This document shows, piece by piece, positions 20,697 to 34,008 of a stretch of 64,000 bases of DNA. Within the stretch, counting starts at the first letter, position 1. Each line of letters begins with the position of its first letter. The notes beneath the pieces are model-generated. The model did not search any database. It saw nothing but the letters and a program-made list of their open reading frames with translations, and was not told where the DNA came from. The translations under genes were made by a program, and so were the position numbers. Source of the stretch: Sphaerosporella brunnea (taxonomy: Eukaryota > Ascomycota > Pezizomycetes > Pezizales > Pyronemataceae); the NCBI GenBank assembly GCA_008704415.1, contig VXIS01000012.1:124001-188000 (forward strand). The letters are read 5' to 3'.

Positions 20697-23052
20697 GTCG
20701 ATTCTTTTGTGCTAGCTAGCAGTGGCTGGTTGATATTTTTGTTGAAATCAAGAGCTGAGCTCGGCTTCGCGTAATTCTTGCTGCATGCATGCAATTGAGG
20801 TGAATGGATGGAGACAGACGATGACTTCAGTGGCCTTTCATCCCCGGTTATCCATTGTCGTCCCAAAGACCAGGCCTGACAGCCAGCCATACGCAAGAGT
20901 GGAAAAATCTGGATTGCTTGTAAGTTGGTGAGTTGTCGATCTGTTCTTACAGACACTGAGCGTGCTATTCATAAGTCATCACTCGAAAACTGGGGGCATC
21001 AAGAAACCACTTTTAGGTTTTTTATCACCTGGAGGGTAAAGTAAGGCAATGGTCGCGCTAATAATTAGGCTTGCAAAGCATCTCTTTACGATGGGTGGAT
21101 GGATGCAGACTTTTGTTAACGTCTCTGTATGTAGCACCCAAAGAGTGCGTTATAGTTATACAGATGGGTTGGCAAACTTGGCAATTTGCGGTTCATTTAT
21201 CAACACTTAGAAGAAGCAGAAATAGGTGGTTCCCTGGTTGATTGACAGAGAGGGAAAAAAAAGCGAAATTCACGGATAGTGACTCGGACTCTCGAACCGG
21301 CGACAACGCATGATCCGGTACATACTCCAACTAATTGGGTATGTTTTGCTCTTGGTTTGAACGTCAGGCGTGTTGGAACCAGAACCATTGTAACCTTCCG
21401 GTACGCGCGGGTTGGGGTGCGGAGTCGGGTCGAGGTGAGTCCGAGCCTGGCGGCTGTCATGTCACTGCAAATAGGTGGCACGGCCAAAGAATAGGATTAG
21501 TCAGAGGGAAGGGGGGGGGGCGCGCGCGGCAACGGATCATAAACATCAGCTCCGTTGCCGAAAATGATGTGGCCTCAGAGTCACTCCGGTGGGAGCTGAA
21601 AGACATCGGGGGGTACAACGGAGATAAAAAAAAACACACACAACAACAACAACAACTCGGCGCCGAATATTATTATTATTATTTTGTTATTTTTTTATTA
21701 TTTCCGCACTAGCTACCCCTTCCCCCCTTCCCCTTCTTCCTGATGTTTTTGTCGGTTGCCGCGCGAGCGCGGGAAAACTACCTACTAATAACTCAGGGTT
21801 GAAAAATTTCCGTTTATAGTCTGTGCGCGGCCGGTTGTTGGCCCCCACAAAACGTCCGAGCATATATGTAATGAAAAAAAAAAAAAAAAGATGGATAGAT
21901 CAAACTCTCCCCTCTCCCCTCTAGCTCTCCCCTTCATATGTACTAAATAAGTAAGTAAACCTCAACGGCCCCTATCGGGTTCATCGGAGTTTGCAACTGC
22001 CTATTGCACTTACAAAAAAAAAAGCAAACGTGATATTGATAGTAAACGGTACAGTAGGCGAGAAACCCGTATACTTATGTAGAGTACTATAACTTTAGCG
22101 TGCTTTCGCACTCGCCTATGCTGTGCGTTAGCGAGGAGCCGTAAGAGGTAGGTATGGGTTTGTACCCCATCCTAGGTATAATTCCATCATGATCATCATC
22201 ATCACCATCATCATCATCCTCAAGGGGCCTGAAACTACATACTAGCTTACCGGTTTTTTTTTTTTCCCCCACGCGGAATGATGAAGGCCATGCCATATGT
22301 GGATCACGCGCGCCAATTATTGCAAATGCGATGGGGGGCTGGGATGAAGGGGTTGGCTGCCGCTGCTGCTGCTGCGGATGGATGGTGGTACCTTGCAGAT
22401 AGATGGATGGGCACTTGGCGAGCTCGGGCCGCTGGGTGAGAATTGCTGCTGGTGTCTGGCAGTCATCATACACTTCTCCACCCACGATAGACCACGAGGC
22501 GGCGCAGTCAGCTTCGCGTAGCAGGCATGGGGGTTACAAACCAGTGCCTCAGCATCGAGGAGAGGGCCGGCCGGGAACAATTCTCCCGCCTGGGTGGGTA
22601 CGAGTGGTGCATGGTTACATGCAATCAACCGGGAAGTTCCACACGAAACGAAGCATAATGCAGGCATGCATGCATATGCAGCAGCATCTTCTTTTCCTGC
22701 CCGCTGATAGATACCCGCCCCCCATCCCACGGAACACGATCGTCATCGTCGTCGTCTTCGTCGTCGTCGTCGTCGTTCGTTTGTGGTAAGCTTGTATGTG
22801 TTCAAGGTATACGGCACTTGTACCACAAACGAACGTTTCATGTGGCAACTCACCTGTCCGTAGTTCATCTGCAATCGCCCAGAAGCTAAAGTAACCAAGA
22901 CGGAACAGTGCATGCATGGTTGGCGGGGTACGTTGATATGAAGTATCAATGTACTCAACGTGGGTGACCAGATTACCAATGCTTGGAGTTGAGCCAGTGT
23001 CATGCAACAATGCGGAGTCCCGCTTCATGGCACACCTCCTGATCATCCGCAG

Positions 23053-23073
23053 GTGTGTGTGTGTGTGTGTGTG
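23053..23073. repeat. GT dinucleotide microsatellite
   Basis: An uninterrupted GT run of about ten units. Confidence 0.9.
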
Positions 23074-23438
23074 GAGTACCCGTCCGTAACTTCTCCCACG
23101 GCTTAGCCACATACCGCCCTGAATGCCGGATGGTTGGACGGATTGATCGCTGGCTGGACCCGCGGGCGGGGGCCGTCATCAATCAATCAACGCATGCTCT
23201 CGCTCGCTCGCTCGCTCGCTCTGCACGTCACACAGCCAAACGTGGGGCCCGCCATTGTAGATTAATCTGTAGATGCATACCCCCCCCCATCGAAGTACCT
23301 ACATGCAAAAAGTATCTACCTGCTTCCCTTTCGTCCCGCCGCGCATAGTTACCTGCCAAGAAAAGGAACATGTCCAGATTGATTGCGCACCATGGGGCCG
23401 CCCAGACGGGTTTCTCGCGTCAAAAAAAGATCTGGTGC

Positions 23439-23458
23439 TCTACTCTGCGCAGAGTAGA
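23439..23458. repeat. Perfect 20-bp palindrome
   Basis: TCTACTCTGCGCAGAGTAGA equals its own reverse complement. It is followed by TACCCTACACTCTACAG, which repeats part of the half-site. It could be a binding site for a dimeric factor, or chance. Confidence 0.8.
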
Positions 23459-26400
23459 TACCCTACACTCTACAGCAGACCCACCGGTGGTTATATTGGA
23501 CTTATGTGCATGGGCTGAGTGCATGCATACCATGGGTCGCACAGCGAGCTCGCGCGAGAACCGCACGAAATAGGGTACAGATACAGGAACGATGCGCATC
23601 TCTCACCTCATCATCCAGGGATGTGCGCTTGGTAGATTTCTCAGCCTTGTTTTGCAGTTGGCAGACCTAACCTCGGGCCCGTCGCCCGAGGGCATAATAT
23701 TCATTCGTTTCACAGCCTTCGATTGAAACTAACTGCTAGTGGTCACAATCGTAAATTCTTGAGGTAGTGCTAGGTATGCAATTATTATAACGGTATGTAA
23801 ACCCCCCCCAAAACAAACCCCCAAAACAAAAGAAAGGATAAAATAGCAAAAACGCAAGTACGCCCACCCTTTATTATACCATCCAGCCCACATGACATCA
23901 TACAGAACATAATACAGATGAACGCCGGCTATGTTGTTACAGATACAGGAAATTAAACCCCCAGAAACGCAAGGAAAAACAGACGAGGAAAAAGCCCAAT
24001 ATTACATAGTAGTAGACCCTAATAATAATAATGATAGAAGCAGAAAAAGAGAAGTGCAAGAGCGCAAACTGCGCTTAATGTCGCTCGTATGGATCGGTAT
24101 CCTGCAATCTTGCCGAGGAGATTTGCGAGTCGTAGTGTGAGTGGAGTCGAGATGCATTGCAATGTGCCCGCAGGCGTGAGGTGGAACGAAGAAATAGTTC
24201 AGCTCAGCCTGGGTGTGCGGCAGACAGGATGATCATGCTGCCGCGAAATAAGGGCGGTAAGATGCAATGCGTGGTGTTTCGAGAGCTCCGGAACCTCGTA
24301 GGATTTCGACCGATGAGAAGCGCGCAAAGACGGAGAAGATCCGTCCATCTCCTTATTTACCGCCAGCGGCGGTGGGAGTAGGAGGAAGGGGCCGGTTCGG
24401 CGGGGGCCCGGGTCGGGGAGGAAGAGTGTGTAATGAGACCACGGGGCCGTTGAAGTTGTAGCCCAAGCTGCTCAGGCAGTTAGGGTCGTTGGGGTTGTGG
24501 AGGGTCTGCGAAGGAGCCGGCATTGTGAACTGTATGGACAGCTTGCGTGCAACCTTGTAGTGGTGTTGTTGTTGTGGAGGTGATTGGATGGGGCGGGAGG
24601 GAGTCGTTTATATGTCCGCAAACTGGTTGTGGTGATCGCAGGGCTGATAGGGTAGTGTGGAGTGGTAGTGGGAGTTGTCTGATCGCTTTGTGCTGGTGAG
24701 ATGTGCAATGGTAGTGCCGACTTGGGGGGGGGGTGAGGCGGAAGTATTTATGAACCAAGTCGACGATGGGTTCCGCGGGCGGCGCCAGGGCGAAAAAGAA
24801 AAGAATAGCATGATGAGACGAAAGGGGGTGGGCAAAGCGTGGAACCCCTGTTCGGACTGACGACATTCAAACTTCGTTCCGCCACGGTGATGTTTGTGTC
24901 GAGACCAGGGTCAGGGGTTGTCGAGGAAAGAGAGTGTGAGAGAGAGAGTGGGGAGATTGTGTTTCTTTAGCCCGATCTGCACCTCCGAATTCGGTTTGTT
25001 TTGCAGCGGATCGGACATCCGCCTGCTTAGCCAATTTCTGTGTAAGCGGAACAACAACAACAACAGCATCAGCATAGCCGTCCGCAGACGTTCTTCTGAT
25101 ATCTACCCCATGGTGGTTGTTGCAGGCGCTCTCATTCCTCTCTGCTTAACACCTGCCGCCAAACGGTGTCCAGACCCGGAAGCGCCGCTATGGATTCATC
25201 CCGCACGATGCCGTGTGTACTCTTGATCTGGTTCTGGTCCGTGGCTCCTCCGAAGGTGAAAAAAAAAAGAAAAAAGAAAAAAAAAAGAAAAGAAGAAAAA
25301 AAGAAAGGCACTCTAGGTCAAGCACTGGCAAGGGGTGGGCTGATTATTCCACCGTCACGAAACCAGGCTGCGCATGTAACTGTGGGCCGGCAAATTGCCA
25401 GGAACCACTTCTCAACAGATGCTTTGCATCCCGTCACTCGCGCTCCACTAAGCAATTCTATTATTGACCCGCACTGTTTCGACCAGGTCGACACTCAGAG
25501 TCTCAGACACGTATGTACTAGTCCCTAGGTACGCAATATTTATTTAGCAACCACAATATCAGTTAGCCGCGACTTCCACCATCACTGATAACGCCATGCA
25601 CAATTGTTTCTCTTCATGGTCAGCTCCATCAGGCAGTCATTACGCTTTCTGCTACCACTTGCGATTGCTGGGTTTGTGACTATGAGACGAACGAGTCCAT
25701 ATCAATCAGCTGTTCACAAAAGATATGTCTTGCATGCTGCGATGCTGGTTCCCGACAGTCCGGATAAGTCTTCGCATGCCATCTCTGACTGCAGCACTCT
25801 GGAGAAGACCCTTGACGCTGCAAAGGGCATCACACCAAAGCTGAACGTTTTGACTCTTAATTCGAATTGACAGCCTTGTCCTCAAGCGCTCTGGAATCCA
25901 CGCGAAAGAAAAAAAGAAAAAAACAAAAACAAAAGAAAAGAAAAAGAAAAAAAATACGCCCCCCGAAAGCTATCCTATTTTAATTTCTGTTGGCTCCGAA
26001 AAAAACCAGGGGAGATAAAAAAGCAAACCTTTGAGGATTGCGGATTGCAGGTAAAAAAGAAACGTCACGATGTTTTTCGAAAAGGAGCTTTGGCCCCCCT
26101 ATCCTGAGCCCAATTCCGCATGCTGAATGAGGCATGTCCACGCAGCCACCCGGCGTGCAAACGAGCAAAGGAACCTGAAACCAACCTGTGGGTCACGAGT
26201 TCATGAATCATCTAGCTCTTCTAGCCCAGAGAGGATGGTGAAACACGCTCAATTCAACAAAGCCACGAGCAGGGGCGTCACCAGAAGGTATCGAACGTCC
26301 GAACAATACGTCAGGGCGTATTTGCAGCGGACATTCGAGAACATAGCAAAAACCGAACGATCCGCGATATTGCAAATGCAACTAGGTATTGCAGCCTCGT

Positions 26401-27810
26401 TGACAATTCTTCTTCAGCCGTGCAAGCTGCGCAAGGGCTCTTAGCTGCGCGATTTAGGACTTCGGCCGCGAAATTCGAAAGAAGAACGGGGAATTTTCCA
26501 CTTTCAATCAGTTCGTGATGGGGCTCGAGGAAACTTGGCGGCTGTTTTCTGTCCCTCTCAAACTCGGTTGCGGTTTTCTTCCGCCCTTCGCCCAAAAGGC
26601 CGTGCTCGATGGCCAAACCCCTGGTGGCTGCCACGTTTTGCGCATGCGCCCTTCAACCGCCGTTGAATCTTCAGCGAAATGAGCGCCACGATCGAGTTTG
26701 TTGCTTGTTGCTCGGGGTCTCCGACTGATAATCCATACAACCACAGTCGGAGGTGTCACCCCTCAGCCTCACTTTCAGGTACCACCAAGTCAGTGTATGC
26801 AAGGGGGTGAGTCTGAGATGTCAGCTCGGTTGCCCTGTATGCAGGAACATCCGGCGGGAAGGCGAAATGTTGTGCGCAGACCGAGCTGGAAGATCACTAC
26901 CCTCCGATTTTGCACTCGTGAGTCAGTCAGTCGGGTCACAAAGTCCGGCGCTGGCGCTCTAGTTGCCGCAAAAAAAAGATGTTTGGTTTGGTTTGGTGTT
27001 TGGCAAGGCTCGGAACGGAGTCTGCTGCTCCGCGTTCGGCGATAATAGACGACATCAGACCGAGGCCCGGCGACGTCAACATCGCCGCCGCCGCCGCCGC
27101 CGCCCTTTTGTTCCTTTTGTTTCCCAACTTTGACTCTTCCATGCGAGTGGCGAATGAGCGGGAGTTCCCTTACATATGCGCAGAACTTTTACAGGCCGCA
27201 TCCCTACGGTTTGTTGCCGCCGCTTGACTGTTTTTCTAGAGTCATGGTAACTGCAAAACTCATCTTCAACTGTCATCTTGTGGATACATAAGTCCATACT
27301 CTACGGCCTCTGATAGGCTGACAAGAGAGCCCTCCTGTACTGAAACGAACTACTGGCCGCCTATGGCGTTTCATCCCGTCATCACAGAATATTTTCCTCG
27401 AGTGTACCTGAGCATCATCGCCAAATTTGAAGCTGCACCATTAAAATCCGTGCCACTTCGTGGTCTAGGCTTCGCCACGAAGCCATTCCGTTTCTCCGAT
27501 ATCTTGCACGATGGCTGAGCGAGGCTTGCAGGCCGGAATCGGATGATTGTTTTGCCCCCGTAAAAAGCCACGTTTAACCTGTTCGAGCCAAGTTGCCTGG
27601 CGATTATTTCCCTTCTCGCCACGGCAGCAGTCTCCATCGATATCGAGTGGCGATCTGGACCTTCTCCTGATTTAGGTCCTTCATTCGTGTTTTTGACTCC
27701 CTTATGCATGCAGTGCATCATAAGATGAGGAACAAGGGTGCCACGCGCGTTCCTCAATTTTGCGGGGCGACCGAACGTAGGCACGGACGTGACAGCACTC
27801 CCCCTTGCGT

Positions 27811-27832
27811 TCTCTCTCTCTCTCTCTCTCTC
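27811..27832. repeat. CT dinucleotide microsatellite
   Basis: An uninterrupted CT run of about eleven units. Confidence 0.9.
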
Positions 27833-29168
27833 GCCATCTCCAGATTCTTCCCCGCGGCGTAAATTGAGATAGATACAATGGGCCGATACAATGGGCCGAT
27901 AATGACAACTCTCCGCCGGCACGCCAAAACGCATGACATGATGATCGATACAAATTCGCCTACAGTAGCCTCCATGGAGTAAGCTTATAAGTTATCTCAG
28001 AGAACTCAGTATGCAGTGTTCATTTCACTTAGATACACCTTGGCATCTAAACGAAGAACAGTGGAACTCCGTGGTCGTACGACAAGCTAGCTAGTGCCAT
28101 CCAAAATTGGTCCTTGCGCGGGCGATGCGACGATGGATCTTTCTGCAGTCCGTGCTCCCCCCCCCCCGTGAGACTTCGGCGGCTCCTGACGATCATGTCT
28201 GCATCCGTTTGCGCCGCCATGCGACGTCGCGGCTGCTGCGGCCATGAACCCAAAACTGCACCACCCATCAAGCTTCTTCCCGCGCAGCGCATGTCTTGAA
28301 CTTTAAGCATGCACGGGGGCGGCGTCCATTGGCCTCCGGAGTTCGGAGAAGTGGGCTCATTCGATAACCTCTCCCCGAGAGGCCCGAAACATCCCGAGAC
28401 AGAGATCTCACCATCCACGATCGACGACGCCTTGGGTGGGCAGAGTACATACATACATCCGTCTGCATGTAGGACAATCTTGCGAAAGCGGAAGCGGAAC
28501 GCAGATGTGGGACGGATCGGACGCGATTCGCAAAGTTCAACACGCCACCCACTTGTTTATCCGCGTAATTACTTAGAGTTTTATTGCGACGGTGACAGCT
28601 GCTGTGGAGAGACATATTCAAAGCATCTCTAAGCGGTGCCTTGTCTGCATGAACGAGGCAATCAATCAATCTGTAACCTGCCTTGATCATCCAGACTCGG
28701 AATCAACACAATCCGATATGCGCGGTATATTCGGTACGGAGGATCTGATTTACATGTACGATTGATATTGACGGTGCATCAGCTGTATATTGCATCGTTC
28801 CATTCTATGTGTCTTCTACATACAGACAAGTACCATACATAGGCAATTACCCGGATATATTATGATGTACCCCCACGTTTTTGGACGACATTGTTTGATG
28901 GAGGGTGGCGACGCGGTAAACGAGGCCTAGATCATTATCTTGAGGTAAATTTTGTGATGGAGATAGAGAGGGTGTCGTTTCAGAGGTGGGCTGAGCACTC
29001 GAGAGCTGGTGGCTGAACAAAACATGCATTTGTCAGTGATTCCTGACCAATCGCCTCTCAGCCGACTTCTCCACAACACCATCTCCTCTGTCCCGTCTCC
29101 GTCCCCGTCCCCCCCCTCTCGTTCGCATTCGCATTTCCCCAGATCACGTTACTGCCGGGAAGGTCATT

Positions 29169-30121
29169 ATGCCAATACTTCGTCGCTACGTTCGCGTCTC
29201 CAAATACACGTAAACGCAATCCCCCTCTTTTTCCCATAGCCTTCCCAGACTCGGCTGACAGGACCCAATCCCATTCGCTACAGTGTCCTCGAAGCGCGCA
29301 TCTTCCTTCCCAACCCCGCCGATGTACCCTGGTTCACGCGTACGGACGCGATGGAGCGCGTGTTTGCGGAGATCAAACATCTTGTCTTGCCAATGCTGAC
29401 AGAGGCGCGAAATGTGCGTGGCGGCGGCGGTTCCTCAGCCAGGAAGGCAAGGGGGACGGAAGTAGTTAATGGCGGTACGCGGATGATCATCCGTCCAAAC
29501 GGAGGCGGATAGGGCCGGGGGTGGGGGGGTAACTAACTAAGGACAGAGGACTTTGAAGCTTCGCTTTACCTTACCGGCTCTGGAAGTCTCCACGCGGTGC
29601 TGCGCAAGGATCGGAGTGTCCAGATCAAACAACCGATCCGCAGCAATTCTACAGTGCTCTTGGATGCGGCGAGTGAGTCGTCCTCGCCTGTCATTGTCCG
29701 CGAGGAGTCAGAGAGCCCACCGGACATTCAAGAGATTCCGGAAGCGACGCCGCCGCTGCAGGGTTGGGATCAGACCGAGGCCCCACTTTTCCTCCCTGCT
29801 GCTGGTGACGATTATGCGGAATCAGATGACGAGTTTGTGCCATTTCCTGCTACCCCCGACGCGAAAAACAAAGCACGGAAGGAGAACGGGCCGGAAGCGG
29901 CGGATGAGGACAAGAAGAAGCTCAAGTTCCGAACCGACTACGAGGGATTTACCATCTACGAAAAGGTGCTGTGCATAGTAGTCACGCGAAAAGAAAAGAA
30001 GAAAGGCAAGGCTGCCAGCGGCAGCCAGGAGAAGGCTGGCCTGATTGAGGGATGGATTGTCATGAGTCAGGCTGTTCGGGACGGGGAAGACGGAGACGAG
30101 GACAAAGACGGTGAAGAGTAG
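29169..30121 (+). CDS. Conserved fungal protein of unknown function (gene model uncertain at exon 1)
   Basis: Exon 2 (about 29240-29474) encodes PNPIRYSVLEARIFLPNP, then DVPWFTRTDAMERVFAEIKH and LVLPMLTEARN. A 72-bp intron (29475-29546, GTACGC..CTAAC..CAG) joins it to exon 3 (29547-30121) as EVVNG-EDFEASLYLTGSGS. Exon 3 then has an acidic, Pro-rich linker and ends FRTDYEGFTIYEKVLCIVV..GLIEGWIVMSQAV plus an acidic tail. A likely exon 1 is 29169-29209 (MPILRRYVRVSKYT), followed by a GTAAAC donor. However, joining it to the TAG at 29238-29239 gives the wrong phase, so the first exon or its junction is unresolved. No signal peptide or membrane segment is visible. I do not recognise the family, and the function is unknown. 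Seen: coherent protein-like sequence. Inferred: the splice pattern. Confidence 0.5.
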
Positions 30122-30850
30122 CTTTGTCCTTCTAGACGCCTTGGCCTCGTGGTATCACACCGGCTAGGTACCCAAGCGAGCAAAAAGCAAAATGTTTCGG
30201 ACAATACTCGGTCTCAATGTCAGAATCTGGTGGGGAACACTCAAAACCTAGAAGGGAGACATGTGGAGACCCAAAAGGCTCCGAGACATGGGCAAGGGTG
30301 TTCATTGATTACCGAGAACCTGCTAGATTGGCTATTATTATCCACCCATGGTGCTCTTTCGGATGAAATTTCGAGTGATATGGGGGCTGACTTTCGTAAA
30401 TACTTGATTGTTGCGGTGATCGAGGTCGCGAGTGAGAGAATTCTAACTACTTTTGCCTATCCACGAGTTAATTATCATGCGCAGATACGAAGTCGTAGAA
30501 GCCGCCTAACCGGTCGCGCACGTTCCATGAGTTGTGATGATGATGATGACGGGGGGGCCAGGTTCGGGAATCGGGCAAAATCCCGCTCTGCTTTTCTGCC
30601 TTAAGCCCACGTTTTTTTATTTTGACTGGAAGGAGTAACTCTATGCTTTGGGGGGTAGATATGTACTTCGCCCCCTCCTCACTCTAGCGAGTACACTGTG
30701 CTGTGATCGATCGATCTCGCGTAGGAAGCATCAGCAGCATAGATAGATATCTGTGTGTATGTATGTATGTGTGACTTGTGGTAAGGCTGATATCGATGGG
30801 ATGAACCCCCACGTTCTTCTTCTTGACGGACGGACGATGAGAGGGGGGGG

Positions 30851-30934
30851 GTAATATACCGGGTATCTAACTATACCCTATATACATAATGCGTAATATA
30901 TCGGGTATCTAACCATACCCTATATACATAATGC
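30851..30934. repeat. Two tandem 42-bp copies
   Basis: Copies 30851-30892 and 30893-30934 differ at two positions. Each contains the inverted words GGGTAT and ATACCC and so could form a small hairpin. Confidence 0.85.
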
Positions 30935-32208
30935 GGGTGATTGCGGATCGGTTTCTGTTTCTCAACCGTTATCACGCACGTTCGGCCTGAGGGTGTTTCG
31001 TATCGTAGGTGGTATAGGGTTCTGTGTAGAGTATAGTATTTCGGTGATAACGGGCTGCGGGCTGTGCATGTTGCATGTTGCAGGTTGACGTCTCGAATAC
31101 ATACACGATCGTCCTGCAGTATATAGAGTAGCTTATGTAATCACATGTACTCTACAAAGGCCCGGTCGAGGCGTGGTGCAGGATAGGCTGGTATGCGAGT
31201 AGTGTTGGCGGGAATTCTCCACAGCGACAGCTGACAGTTCCAGAAGTCTGCAAAAAGGGAAGTAGAAATTAAACGTCAGCGATTTCTTTTGTGAATGTGT
31301 ATTGTACAGTAAGGGTTCTTTCGTCGGCGGTGGGGAAGCTGGGACGTCTGTCGCAAACCAGACCAGCCTCGCTTGCGTCGTGGTGGTAGTGGATGAAGTC
31401 TGCTTCTGGTTCATATGGCATCACTCTGACCGGGTACCCTCGGCTACCTACCCTTCCTTGCCCCTGTCGCACGGTCAAGCAAAAGTGCTCGCTTTATGTG
31501 GAGAGCAATCCTACGTAATGTGGGGTATGACGTTGAGGGCGAAGGGTACCTGCAGTAGTTGTTTTTTAGTGGCGTAATCCATATCCGAGGAAGCTTTTTT
31601 TTTTCTTTTCTCACGAGTGAGATTAAATGATGGGATGATGTCCCAAAAGGGAATCTTCACCAATCACTGAGATCAAGAGATCAAGATATACCGGCAACAG
31701 TTTAGACTGATGGGCTGAGGCGTTTTCGCTTTCACCTTTTGAGTCCGTTCCCTTTTGGGTGGGGCGGACAGCCGCTACTCTAGCTTCCACGGAGGGCTTG
31801 AATTCATTGCATGCAAGGGCCCCCCGCTGCCACGCAAAAAGCCTTCGAGTCTTCGACAACTACTTAGGAATAGATTTGCTAAGTGGTGAGCTATGGAGAT
31901 CGTGGGCGCCGGCTTCCCCGGCCTTTTGTCCGAGTTGTTAACGGCGGCTATTAGGCATTCGATCATCAGTAGCCCTGCACCTAGCGCACGGCACGGCCTT
32001 AAAACAGCCATGCAGGATGTCTTGCATGATGATTTGCGTTCATCTGTTCTTGTAAGTTATACTTAGATAGCCGGAGCTCGTTGCCCGTCGTATGTAATTC
32101 TACATCGTAAGTAATTACTAAGTACCTCGGAAGTATGAGATATGATGTAGCCACTCAGCTTTACGTTTGCTCTTGCAGCAGCAAGCAGAGAAAAATTACG
32201 GATGCAGG

Positions 32209-32264
32209 TGTGTTGGTGCTCGTATAGGCATTTCCTGTGTGTTGTTGCTCGTATAGGCATTTCC
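32209..32264. repeat. Two near-tandem 27-bp copies
   Basis: Copies at 32209-32235 and 32238-32264 share GCTCGTATAGGCATTTCC and differ at one base in the rest. Confidence 0.8.
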
Positions 32265-34008
32265 TCCCGTTCAATTCACGATGGTCGCACCGGCGCCGCA
32301 AGCTAGGTAGAAAAGGCCGCAGTCCGCGCGCAGCCCGCCCGAACCCCGCATACATACGGTAACATACCTCATACAGCCTCACCCGCCGAGATTTGCAGTT
32401 ATGGGGGGGGGGGGGGGTCATGGGACAGGTGTTTTGTTGAGGGATCTCGTGATCATTATATTTTTTTTTTTGTCTGCTTGGAGAGAAGCAGCAGGGATTC
32501 CCATGCCCAGACTCGGAGACGCCGGACGAACCGGAGACAGACAGCATTCTCCGAACCGCATCGTCGCCACCAGTTGCGTTGCTGAGGCACTTTTCGCTCC
32601 CTTGAAAGATGTATGTATGTAGCTATTCGAGTGATTGCTCATGAATAACGCACTTCGCTCATCGGACTACTGACGAAGATCTAGCAGATCCTGTCAGCTC
32701 ACATAGAGCGCGGCTGGCTGCGGCTGCCGGTGATCCAGACCAAATGGACCGAACCCCTGGATGCGCGGTAGGGACATTAATATTCCACTGTATCAGTAGA
32801 AAGTATGTGAAGGGCGTGATATCTAGGCTCGCATGCGCAATGACGATTGCGGTAGCTTTGTGTCCAAGGCTTGTTTTTGTTGCTTCACATATACGAGACC
32901 AACCGGGAAGGCGGTGATAAAGAATTCGGAGCTCTGCTGGTCTTGACACAGCTGCACAGGTAATCCTCTAATTTGCACTCCATCAATGTGATAACTGCTT
33001 ATCGTTGTCCATTGCAGGGTGTCTATATGTATGCACCATTAAGAACCGAAATGGCCTGAAAAGGTGCCGAGTGGTTGTTTGCTGTCCCCCCCGCCCACCG
33101 CCGGTTCAGCATGGAAAAGAGTTGCCGTCTTAGATATACGAGTGATTTACCGTGACTAAAACCACTGTAAATAAGACTCCTTCAAGCAATAGACAATAAG
33201 ACCTGTTTCGGCCGGCAGCGATGCTGGTTAGGGGAAATCACTCGACTTTATGTACAGTATTCCCTGCATCAAAAGGTTATTCCAGTAGCGTCTGCTGTGC
33301 TGTTGATATCCTCCCCCAGCTCCGCAGTCCAGGAAGAAAATTGTCTGGGCCGATCGGGTTGTTTCTGGCACCTGAAAGGCTCTATCGGGGGAAACTCTTG
33401 CGGCCACATCTTTGGCGCCGATGCTTGCTGGTTGAAGTTGCGACCTGCTCTCGGCCATAAGAGTGGGGTAGTTAGGCGCGGCAAGCGCGAACGGGCACCT
33501 CACGCTAGCAGTCGAACAGCCATCCTCCAGAAGAGGCCATCTTTTGTGGCCAGCGAGTAGTTCGGCATCCCAGGCGACTCCGCCCATGCGTAGTTGTGCT
33601 GTTCCGCGGCTCCTGCACGCTTGATGGAAACCCACTTGTTGTCGAGCCCGAGCTCTACATGGCTGCTCACTCGCGTGGGGCCCTCGCACCCAGCTAGATG
33701 CTTCTGCGAAATAGACCGAGTTGTGCCACGGACACGATGGCTGCGGAATGGTTAGCTAGCTTAACACTCCTTCTTAGTGGCACCACCACACTTCTTTTTC
33801 TCCATTCAGCTCATGTGGAGAGCTGCATTTTAGCAGGTGTTATAGATGGGAATCACCTGGGGAGAAGAAGGCTAAGTCTGTGCCTGCATCACGGCTGTGC
33901 AAAGTGGAGGTAGGATACACGAGTCGTGCGGTGACAAATCACATGAGATCACCCCTGCATCGATTGTATGTTTTCCATTCCTCAAGCCAGCATCATGATC
34001 CTACCAAC

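Larger units (their letters stand above)
20697..29168. other. 8.5-kb gene desert with many simple repeats
   Basis: I find no convincing protein gene on either strand. Simple repeats are dense: (TTA) near 21668-21682, (CAA) near 21640, (CAT) near 22188-22218, (CGT) at 22744-22776, (GT) at 23053-23073, (CGCT) near 23200-23222, A-rich purine runs at 25257-25310 and 25905-25955, (GCC) at 27083-27105 and (CT) at 27811-27832. Several A, G or C homopolymers also occur. The many 60-140 codon frames lack motifs and overlap these repeats. The desert could hold long leader regions or non-coding transcripts, which the sequence alone does not show. Confidence 0.5.
30122..34008. other. 3.9-kb intergenic stretch, no supported gene
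   Basis: The open frames here have no recognisable motif. The stretch contains two short tandem duplications (30851-30934 and 32209-32264), a GTAT-rich microsatellite near 30752-30772, and poly-G or poly-T runs near 30843, 31599, 32403 and 32460. Confidence 0.5.

Noticed and set aside
21280..21320. B-box-like GGTTCGAG word on the minus strand
   Set aside because: There is an extra base in the core and no acceptor or anticodon stem can be folded, so it is not a tRNA.
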